From NCBI RefSeq assembly GCF_014529935.1, contig NZ_JACVFC010000001.1, forward strand, positions 2,232,001-2,296,000: 64,000 nucleotides of DNA. Reading direction: 5' to 3'. Each line of letters starts with the position of its first letter. Position 1 is the stretch's first letter. This document shows positions 8,021 through 17,583 of this stretch, piece by piece. The notes under the pieces were generated by a model. It did not search any database, was not told the origin of the DNA, and worked only from the letters and a program-made list of their open reading frames with translations. Source of the stretch: Chitinophaga qingshengii. GTDB taxonomy: Bacteria > Bacteroidota > Bacteroidia > Chitinophagales > Chitinophagaceae. The position numbers and the translations under genes were made by a program.

Positions 8021-10081
8021 CTATCTGGTGATCACGCCCAATTCGGCTACACTGGCCCGATTGTCATTTTCAGCGGCCGGGGTGAGGGCCTCGAAACGGA
8101 CAAACCTGGCTGCCACCGGCGCAAAAGTGATGGTTTGTGTCACCGGGTTGTTTTTGATATTGGCAAAGCTGCCGGTCGCCACCGGTTTACCCCAGCTCTT
8201 ACCATCAGTGCTGGTATAAAAAGCATACCCGTACACCACGCCGCCTGCGTGCTCGTTGGTAGTAGGCGTATAGGTAAATCCTTTCAGGCTCAGCGTTTCT
8301 CCCAGGTCTACGTCCAGCTGATACGGGTACCGGGTTGCTTTTTTGTCAGATACCCAAACGCTGGCAGGATTGCCATCAATGGCCCTGGCCGCTTCCGGCT
8401 GCCCCGCAGGCGCTACTACCTGCCATTTGGCGGGCGCTACGTCGAAGCTGGCTTTCACCTCCGGACTGGCAGTGTTCCCCTTCCGCAGGAATGCCCTGGC
8501 TTTTACCTCACCGCCACGAGGCAGACTGATCACTGTTTGCGGGGTGTACAGCGGAGAATTCAGCGTAGGCGCGGAACCATCTGTGGTATAATGTATTTCC
8601 GGGTCAGCGGAGGCTGCAGTGATGGTCACCTGGCCGTCTTTGCTCCGGTGGATCTCCGGCGTAGCCAGCATGCCCGGCGCTTCATACAGCTGGACTTCGC
8701 TGATGACCGGCGCCGCTTTGGCGTCGAGTATATTAATATACACTGCTGTGGTGGTATAGTCCGGCAAACGCAGGATACGTTTGTGACCGATGGTCGTTTC
8801 CCGGGCTATCTCCTTTCTTACGCCGTTATCCAGTATCTCTACGCTAAAAGCCTTCACGCGTTGCCCCAGCGCAATGTATTCCTGCAGCACCACGCGGTTG
8901 AAAGTAACCGGCTTTTTGAATGCCAGCTTCACCGTCGTTTGGGTGACGTTGTCCGGCGTAGCCCAGTAAGTAGCATTGGTGCCGTCGGTGAGATGCGCCA
9001 CTTTTACCTCCGGATTATTCTTACGTGTATCCGTTGCCGTTACAACTGCGCTTTTAGCGAGGTTATTTTTGAAAGAGGCATCCAGCACGCGGCGCAGCTC
9101 CATCAAACGGGTAGAATCGTTGGGATGAATCACCCCGTCACGGTCGATCGGCACATTGAGGATCAGGTTACCGTTGCGGCCTACGGAGCCATAGTAGATG
9201 TCCAGCAGGGAGTTGACAGACTTCACTTTATCATCGGTATCCGGGCTGTAAAACCATCCCGGACGAATAGACACATCACATTCTGCCGGTATCCATTTTT
9301 CACCGTCTTCGTTGCCTTCATTGAGTGATTTAGTTGGCGGGCCGGCTGCACCAGGTGCAAAGCCTTTTACATTCAGCGTGCTCCAGTTGGTGGTGCCGGC
9401 GATGCCGTTTTCATTACCTACCCAACGGCAGCCTGGTCCTACGTCGCTGAAAATAACGGCGTTAGGCTGATGTTTATATACCACGCTGTGGAACAGGTCC
9501 CAGTCGTATGGTTGTTTCAGATTACCGCCATTAGCGCCGTCGAACCACTGCTCAAATACGGGACCGTAGCCGGTCAGTACTTCTTTCAGCGTATTGGCAA
9601 ACACCTGGTTGTATTTATCGGTGCCATAATCCGGATGGTTGCGGTCCCACGGTGACAGATATACGCCGAATTTCAGGCCGTATTCCTTACAGGCGGCGGA
9701 CAGTTCCGCCAGCACATCGCCTTTGCCATTTTTCCAGGCGCTCTCGCGTACCGTATGGGTGCTGTATTTGGATGGCCATAAACAGAAACCGTCGTGATGT
9801 TTGGCGGTGATCACAATGCCTTTCATACCGGCCTGTTTGGCCGTACGCGCCCATTGACGGGCATCAAGGCGGGAAGGATTAAATACCTTCGGGTCTTCAT
9901 CGCCATGCCCCCATTCTTTGTTGGTAAACGTATTAGGGCCAAAATGGATGAACATGTAATACTCCATGTCATTCCAGGCTACCTGCGCTTTGGACGGCAG
10001 CGCGCCATAAGGCTGGATCTTCTGTGCCGAGGCCATGCCGCAGGCAAATAATCCGGCTAATAATAAATTGGTCTTTTTCAT
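8021..10081 (-). CDS. Secreted alpha-L-fucosidase, GH29, with C-terminal carbohydrate-binding modules
   Basis: Exo-hydrolase releasing alpha-linked L-fucose from glycans, with retention of configuration. 686 residues from the chosen start, which gives a signal peptide MKKTNLLLAGLFACGMASAQ; a longer frame to 10180 adds 33 residues with no signal and is less likely. GH29 catalytic domain at about 25-360 with KHHDGFCLWPS at 94-104 and nucleophile Asp181 in EQWFDGANGG. Then a discoidin-like domain (about 385-510), a chitobiase C-terminal-like segment (about 515-590, IHYTTDGSAPTL) and a final F5/8 type C domain (595-686). It is divergent from the GH109 gene, and both act on caps of mucin-type or blood-group glycans. 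Confidence 0.92.
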   Translation of the reverse strand: MKKTNLLLAGLFACGMASAQKIQPYGALPSKAQVAWNDMEYYMFIHFGPNTFTNKEWGHGDEDPKVFNPSRLDARQWARTAKQAGMKGIVITAKHHDGFCLWPSKYSTHTVRESAWKNGKGDVLAELSAACKEYGLKFGVYLSPWDRNHPDYGTDKYNQVFANTLKEVLTGYGPVFEQWFDGANGGNLKQPYDWDLFHSVVYKHQPNAVIFSDVGPGCRWVGNENGIAGTTNWSTLNVKGFAPGAAGPPTKSLNEGNEDGEKWIPAECDVSIRPGWFYSPDTDDKVKSVNSLLDIYYGSVGRNGNLILNVPIDRDGVIHPNDSTRLMELRRVLDASFKNNLAKSAVVTATDTRKNNPEVKVAHLTDGTNATYWATPDNVTQTTVKLAFKKPVTFNRVVLQEYIALGQRVKAFSVEILDNGVRKEIARETTIGHKRILRLPDYTTTAVYINILDAKAAPVISEVQLYEAPGMLATPEIHRSKDGQVTITAASADPEIHYTTDGSAPTLNSPLYTPQTVISLPRGGEVKARAFLRKGNTASPEVKASFDVAPAKWQVVAPAGQPEAARAIDGNPASVWVSDKKATRYPYQLDVDLGETLSLKGFTYTPTTNEHAGGVVYGYAFYTSTDGKSWGKPVATGSFANIKNNPVTQTITFAPVAARFVRFEALTPAAENDNRASVAELGVITR

Positions 10082-10330
10082 TGCACTGGATAAATTACAA
10101 ATAACAGATATGCTCTGCATCCTACTCAGCGAAGATAATCTCCTTCCCTTACCGGATATGATCGGCGATTCTCTATTCATAATTGAATATTAACTAACAG
10201 TCGTTTGCATTTTTAGCCGTTTATCACAAAAATGTAATAAAAAAGGGATGCAGGTTGGTTTTCACGCGCCAAATTTTATAAATTTATTCCCTTCACAACG
10301 TATCATTATACGCTTTTTAAAAACTGAACA

Positions 10331-11725
10331 ATGAATAAACAACCACTGCATCGCAGGAGTTTTCTCAAAAACACGGCGGCCGCAGGTATAGGACTCTCTA
10401 TGCTCGGCTCCTCTGCAAAACTGTTTGCCAATGAAAAGAAACCCAAAGTCAGGATTGGCCTGATCGGCGTAGGCGCCCGCGGCCTGAGTCACCTCAGCCT
10501 CTGCCTGCATCGTGACGATGTTGATGTTGTCGCTTTTGCTGATCCTGATACAGCCTACACTGTACCCAAAGCAAGGGACATGATCAACAAGGTTTATGGC
10601 GGCAAAAGAAAAGTGGCTGAATACACCAACGGTCCGGAAGATTATCATAACCTGCTGAAGAGAGATGACGTAGATGCAGTAATCATCGCTACCCCCTGGG
10701 AATGGCACTCCATCATGGCTATTGCTGCGATGAAAGCAGGCAAAACCCCGGCTGTGGAAGTTTGCGGCGCCTCCGACATCCAGGAATGCTGGGAACTGGT
10801 GAACACCAGCGAAGCTACCGGCGTACAGGTTTTCGGTATGGAAAACGTATGCTACCGCAGAGATGTGATGGCAGTACTGAACATGGCGCGTCAGGGCCTG
10901 TTCGGCGAAATCACTCACCTGCAGGGCGGCTACCAGCACGATCTTCGCCAGGTGAAATTCAACAACGGCAAACAATACTATGGCGGTGGCGTGGAATTCG
11001 GCGAAAACGCCCTGTCTGAAGCGAAATGGAGAACCAACCACTCCGTTCACCGCAACGCTGACCTCTACCCCTCCCATGGCCTCGGTCCTATCGGTAACGT
11101 GATCAACATGAACCGCGGTAACCGCCTCATGACCATCACTTCCGTAGCTACCAAATCCCGCGGTCTGCACAAATACATCGTGGACAACAGCAGCGAAAAC
11201 CACCCGAACGCGAAAGTTAAATTCAAACTCGGTGATATCGTTTCTTCCCTGATGACGACCAGCAACGGTGAAACCATCATGCTGTCCCACGATACCAACT
11301 CTCCGCGCCCCTACTCGCTCAACTTCCGCGTACAGGGTACCAACGGTCTGTGGATGGATGATCAGGACTCCATATATATCGAGAAGAAAAGCCCTTACGA
11401 TCAGTGGGAAAACACCGGCAAACCGGAAGACGCCAACAGCTACTTCGGTAAATACGACCACCCGCTGTGGAAACGTTACGCCAACGACGCTAAAGGCGCA
11501 GGCCACGGCGGTATGGACTGGTACGTACTCAACTCTTTCGTGGAAAGTATCAAACGCGGCGCTCCTTATCAGCTGGACGTATACGATATGGCTACCTGGT
11601 ACGCCATCACCCCGCTCAGCGAACAATCTATCCTCGAAGGCGGCAGCGTACAATACATTCCTGACTTCACCCGCGGTCGCTGGATGAACAGGAAACCGAT
11701 TTTCGGATTAGATGATCAGTATTAA
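10331..11725 (+). CDS. Alpha-N-acetylgalactosaminidase, GH109 (Gfo/Idh/MocA fold), Tat-exported
   Basis: NAD-dependent glycosidase removing terminal alpha-GalNAc, the blood-group A determinant. 464 residues. Twin-arginine signal RRSFLK at 8-13 and a hydrophobic stretch, then Rossmann loop GLIGVGARG at 43-51, TPWEWH near 124, NVCYRRDVM near 175, and GEXAXSEAKWRTNH and PDFTXGXW blocks that closely resemble the remembered Elizabethkingia enzyme along the whole length. This makes GH109 far more likely than a generic dehydrogenase. Tat export fits a protein that folds around NAD in the cytoplasm. The upstream gene is the divergent fucosidase; a perfect bidirectional terminator follows. Confidence 0.9.
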   Translation: MNKQPLHRRSFLKNTAAAGIGLSMLGSSAKLFANEKKPKVRIGLIGVGARGLSHLSLCLHRDDVDVVAFADPDTAYTVPKARDMINKVYGGKRKVAEYTNGPEDYHNLLKRDDVDAVIIATPWEWHSIMAIAAMKAGKTPAVEVCGASDIQECWELVNTSEATGVQVFGMENVCYRRDVMAVLNMARQGLFGEITHLQGGYQHDLRQVKFNNGKQYYGGGVEFGENALSEAKWRTNHSVHRNADLYPSHGLGPIGNVINMNRGNRLMTITSVATKSRGLHKYIVDNSSENHPNAKVKFKLGDIVSSLMTTSNGETIMLSHDTNSPRPYSLNFRVQGTNGLWMDDQDSIYIEKKSPYDQWENTGKPEDANSYFGKYDHPLWKRYANDAKGAGHGGMDWYVLNSFVESIKRGAPYQLDVYDMATWYAITPLSEQSILEGGSVQYIPDFTRGRWMNRKPIFGLDDQY

Positions 11726-11739
11726 CAGTAATACTAACA

Positions 11740-11786
11740 TAAAAGAGAATCGCCCACCGACAATGTCAGTGGGCGATTCTCTTTTA
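11740..11786. terminator. Bidirectional intrinsic terminator
   Basis: Perfect 18-base stem from TAAAAGAGAATCGCCCAC to its complement with an 11-base loop. It is flanked by A runs on one side and T runs on the other, between the convergent GH109 and galK genes. Confidence 0.92.
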
Positions 11787-11821
11787 ATACAATATGAACA
11801 ATAACCTTCGGTTATCCACAC

Positions 11822-12997
11822 CTATACACGCGCATCAGGCACGCCGGCAGCAGCTTTCTGCACAGTAGTTCCATTCTCGATCGTCGTCACATAAATCTCC
11901 GGTGCCTTGCCAAACTGCTGTTGATAGCGTGTCGTCACAAAATCGCGGAAAGCATCTACCTGGTCCTGTTTTACCAGGTTAATGGTGCAACCGCCGAAAC
12001 CGCCACCCATAACGCGGGCGCCGGCGACTTCTTTTCGTTCTTTAGCCAGTGCCACCAGGAAGTCCAGTTCCGGGCAACTTACTTCATACAATACACTCAA
12101 ACCTTCATGCGTGGCATACATCAGTTGACCGAACGTTTGCAGGTCACCTTGTTTCAGCAACGCGGTAGCATCCTGTACACGCTGGATTTCTTCGATCACA
12201 TATTTACAGCGATCGTATACTTTACCGGGCAGTTGCGCTTTCACGGCTTTCAGCATAGGCATGGTAGCGTCGCGCAGCGATTTTACGGCCGGATGTTGCG
12301 TCTGGATAGCTTTTACGCCTTCTTCACATTGCTGGCGGCGTACATTATATTCTGAAGATGCCAGGGAGTGATGCACCATGGAATTACACAGCACGATGCG
12401 GTATTCCGGGAAATCAAACGGGAAATATTCATACTCCAGGCTACGGCAGTCCAGCCGGACTACCTGGTCTTTTTTACCATGCAGGTTCGCAAACTGGTCC
12501 ATGATACCGCATTTTACGCCGGGGAAGGAATGTTCTGCCCGTTGGCCCAGCAAAGCCATGTCCATACGGCTCATTCCATATTGGAAGATCTCGTCCAGCG
12601 CAAATACCAATCCGCCTTCTACTGCTGCGGAAGAAGACATGCCGGCGCCCACCGGGATATCACCGGCAATGACACAGTCGAATCCTTCCACCGGGTAGTT
12701 ACCCTGTTGCAGCTGATACACCACGCCCATGAGGTAGTTGATCCATCCGGGAGTAGGCACTACATTGTTGAGATCGAAGGACACTGTTTCATGTGTAAAA
12801 ACTGCGTGAACGTTACATTGACGGGTACCGTTTAACGCCACCGCATATACTATCTTTTTATCAATGGCGGCTGGCAATACAAAGCCGTCGTTATAGTCAG
12901 TATGTTCGCCAATGAGGTTAATTCTTCCCGGGGAGACTACGATCAGTGGATCTTTCCCAAATAACTGAATGAATTTCTCCCTTGTTTGCTGTATCAT
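11822..12997 (-). CDS. galK: Galactokinase
   Basis: Phosphorylates galactose at C1 with ATP, first step of the Leloir pathway, cytoplasmic. 391 residues. GHMP signature GRINLIGEHTDYNDG at 24-38 including the galactokinase Glu-His-Thr-Asp sugar-binding residues, ATP loop PVGAGMSSSAAVEGG at about 130-144, catalytic Asp in IMDQFANLHG, and C-terminal MGGGFGGCTINLV. Downstream of it on the same strand, nothing follows before the terminator. The adjacent GluP-type permease upstream (13177-14499, same strand) probably supplies its substrate. A GHMP kinase acting on GalNAc is an alternative given the GH109 neighbour, but the signature is standard GalK. Confidence 0.92.
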   Translation of the reverse strand: MIQQTREKFIQLFGKDPLIVVSPGRINLIGEHTDYNDGFVLPAAIDKKIVYAVALNGTRQCNVHAVFTHETVSFDLNNVVPTPGWINYLMGVVYQLQQGNYPVEGFDCVIAGDIPVGAGMSSSAAVEGGLVFALDEIFQYGMSRMDMALLGQRAEHSFPGVKCGIMDQFANLHGKKDQVVRLDCRSLEYEYFPFDFPEYRIVLCNSMVHHSLASSEYNVRRQQCEEGVKAIQTQHPAVKSLRDATMPMLKAVKAQLPGKVYDRCKYVIEEIQRVQDATALLKQGDLQTFGQLMYATHEGLSVLYEVSCPELDFLVALAKERKEVAGARVMGGGFGGCTINLVKQDQVDAFRDFVTTRYQQQFGKAPEIYVTTIENGTTVQKAAAGVPDARV

Positions 12998-13114
12998 CAG
13001 AAATTTATTAAACGTAAAAATTACACCTAAAAATATTAAAAAAATTAAGAAATGCCAGCGAAAAAGATTTTTTGGGGGAGATGATCACCGGGGATGAGAG
13101 TATGATTGTATAAA

Positions 13115-13157
13115 AAGCGCAGCGGTCTGCATCCATAGGATGCAGACCGCTGCGCTT
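13115..13157 (-). terminator. Intrinsic terminator after the sugar permease
   Basis: Perfect 20-base stem AAGCGCAGCGGTCTGCATCC with a 3-base loop. On the minus strand it is followed by TTTTTATAC. It separates the permease from galK, so galK probably has its own promoter in 12998-13114, where no consensus box could be picked. Confidence 0.92.
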
Positions 13158-13176
13158 ATATATTTTTATCAGGATA

Positions 13177-14499
13177 TTATTTTCTGCCGATCTTATCTCC
13201 TACCAGGGAGTAGAACAGAATGTACACATAGCAGGGCACCATGCAATACAGGAACGCATGTCTGAAGTCGATGCTGCTGCTGTACAGGAAGTTGAACATG
13301 CTGTGCTGATCGAACATACCGCTGTATATCTGCGGGATCACGCCACCGCCGGCGATACCCATTACCAGGAGAGCGGAGCCGATTTTGGTGAAGCGGCCCA
13401 GACCGTCAATTGCCATCGGGAAGATAGCAGGCCACATCAGAGCGTTGGCCAGGCCCAGCAGTGCGATGAAAGTTACGGCAGAGAAGCCGGTGTTCATATA
13501 AGCGCCGATGGTGAACAGCACGCCCAGGATAGCAGAAATCTGCAGCCCTTTTTTACCGGTGAGGTATTTCGGGATGGTAGCGATACCGATCACATAACCT
13601 GCCAGCATGGCTACCAGGGTGAAGGTGGTGAAATAACGGGTGTCGGCGATGCTCATACCCAATGCTTTACCATATTGACCAATCACGTCGCCGGCCATTA
13701 CTTCCACGCCTACATAAACGAAGATACAGAGCACGCCCAGAACCAGTTGCGGGAATTGGAATACGCTGGTTTTACCGGTAGTAGCCGCTGCAGTGGTTTC
13801 GTCTTCTGCGTCGGTGTCAATTTCCGGCAGGGAAGAGCGTTTCAGCAGGAAAGCCAGGATAGCCAGCACAATAGCGATAGCTACATAAGGACCGATTACA
13901 CGGGAAGCGAGGCTGTCGAGCAGGGCTGATTTCTGCGCAGGATCTACTGCTGCAGCGATGTCTGCTTCCAGTTTCTCTGCCCCTTTCAGGATGATAGAAC
14001 CAAGGATCAGCGGAGCCAGTGCGCCGGCTGTTTTGTTACAGATACCCAGGATGGAAATACGTTTAGCCGCGCTTTCCTTGGGACCGATAATACTGGCGTA
14101 CGGGTTAGAGGCCGTCTGCAGCAAAGCCAGTCCGGCGCCCTGAATAAACAGACCGGTGAGGAACATACCAAAGCTGCGGGCATTCGCCGCAGGAATGAAT
14201 ACCAGGGAGCCAATCGCAATAATCAGCAGCCCTAACGCCATCCCGTTTTTGAAACCTGTCTTGTTCAGAATAAAAGAAGAAGGAATCGATAAAAAGAAAT
14301 AAGCCATGAAAAAAGCCATGGTTACCAGCAGCGCCTGCGATACGTTCAACTCGCACACGATCTGGAAAAACTGGATCAGCGTTCCATTAAGCCAGGTAAC
14401 AAAGCCGAACACGAAAAACAAAATACAGATGATTGCCATCGCCTGGCCGTACCCCGCCTTCTTGGAAGGTATATTCATTGTTGCTGTTTGGTTGGACAT
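13177..14499 (-). CDS. Sugar permease, MFS FucP/GluP family
   Basis: Proton-coupled uptake of glucose, galactose or a related hexose across the inner membrane. 440 residues with about 12 hydrophobic segments. Family marks are FVFGFVTWLNGTLIQFFQ in the first segment, the QTASNPYAS block of the GluP/FucP family near 132, and a central loop rich in acidic residues at about 215-235. Its position next to galK on the same strand suggests galactose as the substrate (inference). The start ATG at 14499 lies before the AT-rich 196-base gap to the divergent second permease. Confidence 0.85.
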   Translation of the reverse strand: MSNQTATMNIPSKKAGYGQAMAIICILFFVFGFVTWLNGTLIQFFQIVCELNVSQALLVTMAFFMAYFFLSIPSSFILNKTGFKNGMALGLLIIAIGSLVFIPAANARSFGMFLTGLFIQGAGLALLQTASNPYASIIGPKESAAKRISILGICNKTAGALAPLILGSIILKGAEKLEADIAAAVDPAQKSALLDSLASRVIGPYVAIAIVLAILAFLLKRSSLPEIDTDAEDETTAAATTGKTSVFQFPQLVLGVLCIFVYVGVEVMAGDVIGQYGKALGMSIADTRYFTTFTLVAMLAGYVIGIATIPKYLTGKKGLQISAILGVLFTIGAYMNTGFSAVTFIALLGLANALMWPAIFPMAIDGLGRFTKIGSALLVMGIAGGGVIPQIYSGMFDQHSMFNFLYSSSIDFRHAFLYCMVPCYVYILFYSLVGDKIGRK

Positions 14500-14582
14500 A
14501 GCTGTCTGTTTGATTTTTTAGATAAACGCGAACATAGTGAACTTCCGTTATATTTTATGCTACAATTCATAAATATATATGC

Positions 14583-14594
14583 TAAAACGTTTTA
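14583..14594. promoter_or_regulatory. Candidate LacI-type operator
   Basis: Perfect 12-base palindrome TAAAACGTTTTA with a central CG, a shape typical of LacI-family operators, in the gap between the two divergent sugar permeases. The 8-base core AAACGTTT recurs at 23885-23892 just before nagB. No LacI regulator gene is in the window. Chance occurrence cannot be excluded. Confidence 0.35.
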
Positions 14595-14695
14595 CTATCG
14601 AAAAAAAATGCAACGGTTTATTGGGTTTTTTAGAAAATCCTTAAAAAATTATTATACATTTATCCGGCAAAATTTCACTGTAACTTAACACGTTT

Positions 14696-16615
14696 ATGGC
14701 TCAGCAAACAAAGCAAGGCGCGCAAAGTACACATCCTTCGTTCTTTGTGCTTATACTGGTGTTCTTTTTCTGGGGTTTCCTGGCTGCATCCAACAGTATA
14801 TTCATACCTTTCTGCAAATCTCACTTTAACCTTACCCAACTTGAGTCTCAGCTGATTGACTTCTCCTTTTACAGTGCCTATTTCATCGGCTCCCTCATCC
14901 TGTATCTGGCTTCTGCAGCACGAAAAGTAGATATCCTTAATAAAATAGGATATAAAAAGGGTATTATTTACGGTTTATTAATTTCTGTACTGGGGTCTGC
15001 TATTATGATCCCTTGTGTCAACAAAGAAAAAATTGTTCCTATCAAAGAAACCCTGAGTGACATCAGCAGTTTCCAGGTGGAACAACAACTGCAGACTTCC
15101 GACCGGCAGGTGAAAATCCGCCGCGAAAAAGAAAATGACACCTATGCTTTGCTGATCTCCGGTAATGCAACGGCAGATAAATACATCAGCAACCCACACC
15201 TCCTTGCTGAAATACCGCAGGGATTCACAAAAGACGAAGAGCATCACCAATATACAGGCATCTTCAAAAAATCCAGCCTGGAAAATGTGCTTAATACCCT
15301 GGGAACCGATCACCAACAGACAGTGACTTTCGGATACTTCGCACTGATTCTCATGGCACTGTTTATTGTGGCGCTCGGTTTCTCCCTGCAACAAACTGCG
15401 GCCAATCCATTTGCCATTCTGCTGGGCGACCCGGCCAAAGGCGCTCACCGCCTCAACCTCGCCGGCGGTATCAACTCCTTCGGTACTACCATCGGCCCCA
15501 TCATCGTGAGCATGCTGCTGTTTGGTAACATCAAAGGCGGCGATATCAGTACCGATATCAGCAAAATCAACACCTTATACATCCTGCTCATTGTACTCTT
15601 CCTGGTAGCGGCGGCTATCTTCGCCTTTGTGAAAATGCCGGAAAGCACTGACCAGAACGAAGCCTTCGAAACATCTCCGAAAGCCACCAAATCCATTATC
15701 GGTATCACGGTCATGTTTATCCTGATCCTGCTTGGACTGGTATTAAAATACGAACTGCCTTTCTTCGTAGCCGGTATCGTTGGTATCATCGGCATCCTCT
15801 TCTTTGCTAAAATGTCCTCTGCAGGCGACAGCGAAGGTTGGGGCGCGATGAAATATCCACAGCTCACCCTGGGTATGCTCGCTATCTTTATTTATGTAGG
15901 AGTGGAAGTAACCATCGCCAGCAACCTCGGCGCGCTGCTGAAACATCCGGGATTCCTCACACCCAAAGGCCTGGCGGAGTCTGAACTGGACCCTTACGTG
16001 TCGCTCTTCTGGGGCAGTATGATGATCGGTCGCTGGACAGGCGCCATCAGCGTATTCAATGTTTCTAAAACTACCCGTAAAATTTTGTGCGTGATAGTAC
16101 CTTTTGTGGCATATGGCGTCATCCTTGGTGCCAACGTCATCAAAGGCAACGATGTGAGTGCATTATATCCGTACGCTATCTGCATCCTGATTCAGATCAT
16201 CGGCTTCTTCGCCGGTCAGGATAAACCTGCTAAAACCCTCATGGTATTTGGTTTGCTCGGCGTAGGTACCGTATTGATCGGTCTGTTCACCTCCGGTGCA
16301 CTGGCTACTTTTGCCTTCATCAGCGGCGGCTTGTTCTGCTCCGTGATGTGGCCCAGTATCTTCGCCCTCTCTATCGGCGGCCTGGGTAAATACACCGGTC
16401 AGGGTTCCGCTTTCCTGATTATGATGATCCTCGGCGGCTCACTCGTACCTCCGGTACAGGGCGGTCTGGCAGACATCCCAAGCATAGGCATCCACGCGTC
16501 TTATGTTATTCCGGCGCTGTGCTTTGCGTATCTTGCATTTTTTGCATTTAGAGTTAAAAACATATTAAAATCTCAAGGAATCGATTATGAGTCAGCAACT
16601 AGTGGTGGGCATTGA
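14696..16615 (+). CDS. Sugar permease, MFS FucP-like, with about 100-residue soluble insertion; possible N-acetylhexosamine transporter
   Basis: Inner-membrane uptake of a sugar, probably GlcNAc or GalNAc because the gene overlaps a ROK sugar kinase and leads a cluster with GH20 and NagB. 639 residues against about 430 for the family. Hydrophobic segments start at about 17-40, and the [14 protein letters not shown] block at about 229-242 is the FucP/NagP family mark. Residues about 108-205 form a polar insertion between early membrane segments, and another hydrophobic extension occurs at about 325-360. The last 29 bases overlap the kinase start, implying translational coupling. Substrate is inferred from context only. 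Confidence 0.82.
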   Translation: MAQQTKQGAQSTHPSFFVLILVFFFWGFLAASNSIFIPFCKSHFNLTQLESQLIDFSFYSAYFIGSLILYLASAARKVDILNKIGYKKGIIYGLLISVLGSAIMIPCVNKEKIVPIKETLSDISSFQVEQQLQTSDRQVKIRREKENDTYALLISGNATADKYISNPHLLAEIPQGFTKDEEHHQYTGIFKKSSLENVLNTLGTDHQQTVTFGYFALILMALFIVALGFSLQQTAANPFAILLGDPAKGAHRLNLAGGINSFGTTIGPIIVSMLLFGNIKGGDISTDISKINTLYILLIVLFLVAAAIFAFVKMPESTDQNEAFETSPKATKSIIGITVMFILILLGLVLKYELPFFVAGIVGIIGILFFAKMSSAGDSEGWGAMKYPQLTLGMLAIFIYVGVEVTIASNLGALLKHPGFLTPKGLAESELDPYVSLFWGSMMIGRWTGAISVFNVSKTTRKILCVIVPFVAYGVILGANVIKGNDVSALYPYAICILIQIIGFFAGQDKPAKTLMVFGLLGVGTVLIGLFTSGALATFAFISGGLFCSVMWPSIFALSIGGLGKYTGQGSAFLIMMILGGSLVPPVQGGLADIPSIGIHASYVIPALCFAYLAFFAFRVKNILKSQGIDYESATSGGH

Positions 16616-17552
16616 TATCGGAGGGACTAATACCAAATTCGGCATCGTAGATCGCAGAGGTAATATTTTGTGTGATGGCCGCATGTTAACAAACAAACAT
16701 GAAGATGTAAACTGCTTCCTGGACGAACTGCATCAGCAACTGGCTGTACTGATCGCACAGGTAGGTGGTATCGAAAATATCAAAGGTATCGGTGTAGGTG
16801 CACCCAACGGCAATTATTACAATGGTAATATTGAATATGCACCAAATCTGCGCTGGAAAGGCGTAGTACCCTTAGCCAGCCTGCTCGAGAAAAAATTCGG
16901 GCTGCCGGCGGTATTGACCAATGATGCCAACGCCGCCGCACTGGGCGAACTGATCTACGGTGCTGCCCGCGGCATGAAAGACTTTATCGTGATCACCCTG
17001 GGCACCGGCGTAGGCAGCGGCATCGTCGCCAACGGCCAGCTGATCTACGGTCACGATGGTTTTGCCGGCGAACTGGGACACATTATTGTGATCCCCGGCG
17101 GCCGCTATCACCCCGGTACCGGCGCACGCGGCTCGCTGGAAGCCTATGCTTCTGCGACAGGCGTCACCAACACGGCGATCGAATTCCTCGAAACCCGTCC
17201 GGATGTGCCCAGCATGATGCGGGAACATACCAAAGAAGAAATCAATTCCAAACTGATCTACGAAGCTGCCATGAAAGGCGATCCGCTGGCCATGGAAGTT
17301 TACGAGTTCACCGGCGAAATCCTGGGCGCCGCCCTGGCCAACTTCGTGATGTTCTCCAGCCCGGAAGCCATCATCCTCTTTGGTGGCCTTACACAGGCAG
17401 GCGATGTGATCATGAAACCGGTAAGAGAGCACATGGAAAAAAATCTGCTGCCTATCTTCCAGAATAAAGTTAAATTGCTGTTCTCGGAACTGAAGGAAAG
17501 CGACGCCGCCATCCTCGGTGCCAGCGCCCTGGCCTGGGAAATGAAAGACTAG
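16587..17552 (+). CDS. ROK-family sugar kinase lacking the zinc cysteines
   Basis: Predicted to phosphorylate glucose, GlcNAc or a similar sugar. 321 residues. Phosphate loop DIGGTNTK at 10-17, catalytic Asp113 in TNDANAA, GTGVGSG at 139-145 and sugar-binding Glu162/His165 in GELGH. The ROK zinc motif CxCGxxGCxE is replaced by [10 protein letters not shown] at 176-185, so the three Cys are Pro, Thr and Ser while the distal Glu185 remains. Start ATG at 16587 overlaps the permease end by 29 bases. Glucokinase activity is the conservative call; N-acetylglucosamine kinase fits the cluster. Confidence 0.85.
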   Translation: MSQQLVVGIDIGGTNTKFGIVDRRGNILCDGRMLTNKHEDVNCFLDELHQQLAVLIAQVGGIENIKGIGVGAPNGNYYNGNIEYAPNLRWKGVVPLASLLEKKFGLPAVLTNDANAAALGELIYGAARGMKDFIVITLGTGVGSGIVANGQLIYGHDGFAGELGHIIVIPGGRYHPGTGARGSLEAYASATGVTNTAIEFLETRPDVPSMMREHTKEEINSKLIYEAAMKGDPLAMEVYEFTGEILGAALANFVMFSSPEAIILFGGLTQAGDVIMKPVREHMEKNLLPIFQNKVKLLFSELKESDAAILGASALAWEMKD

Positions 17553-17583
17553 CCCACGGCTATCTGACAGCTAATAATAGTAT

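Noticed and set aside
10262..11653. 463-residue frame on the minus strand opposite the GH109 gene
   Set aside because: Its composition is that of an antisense shadow, it has no recognisable domain, and the plus-strand frame is a clear GH109 enzyme.
14488..14688. 66-residue frame upstream of the second permease
   Set aside because: AT-rich intergenic DNA, it runs over a regulatory palindrome and gives a low-complexity Phe/Tyr/Lys product with no start signal.
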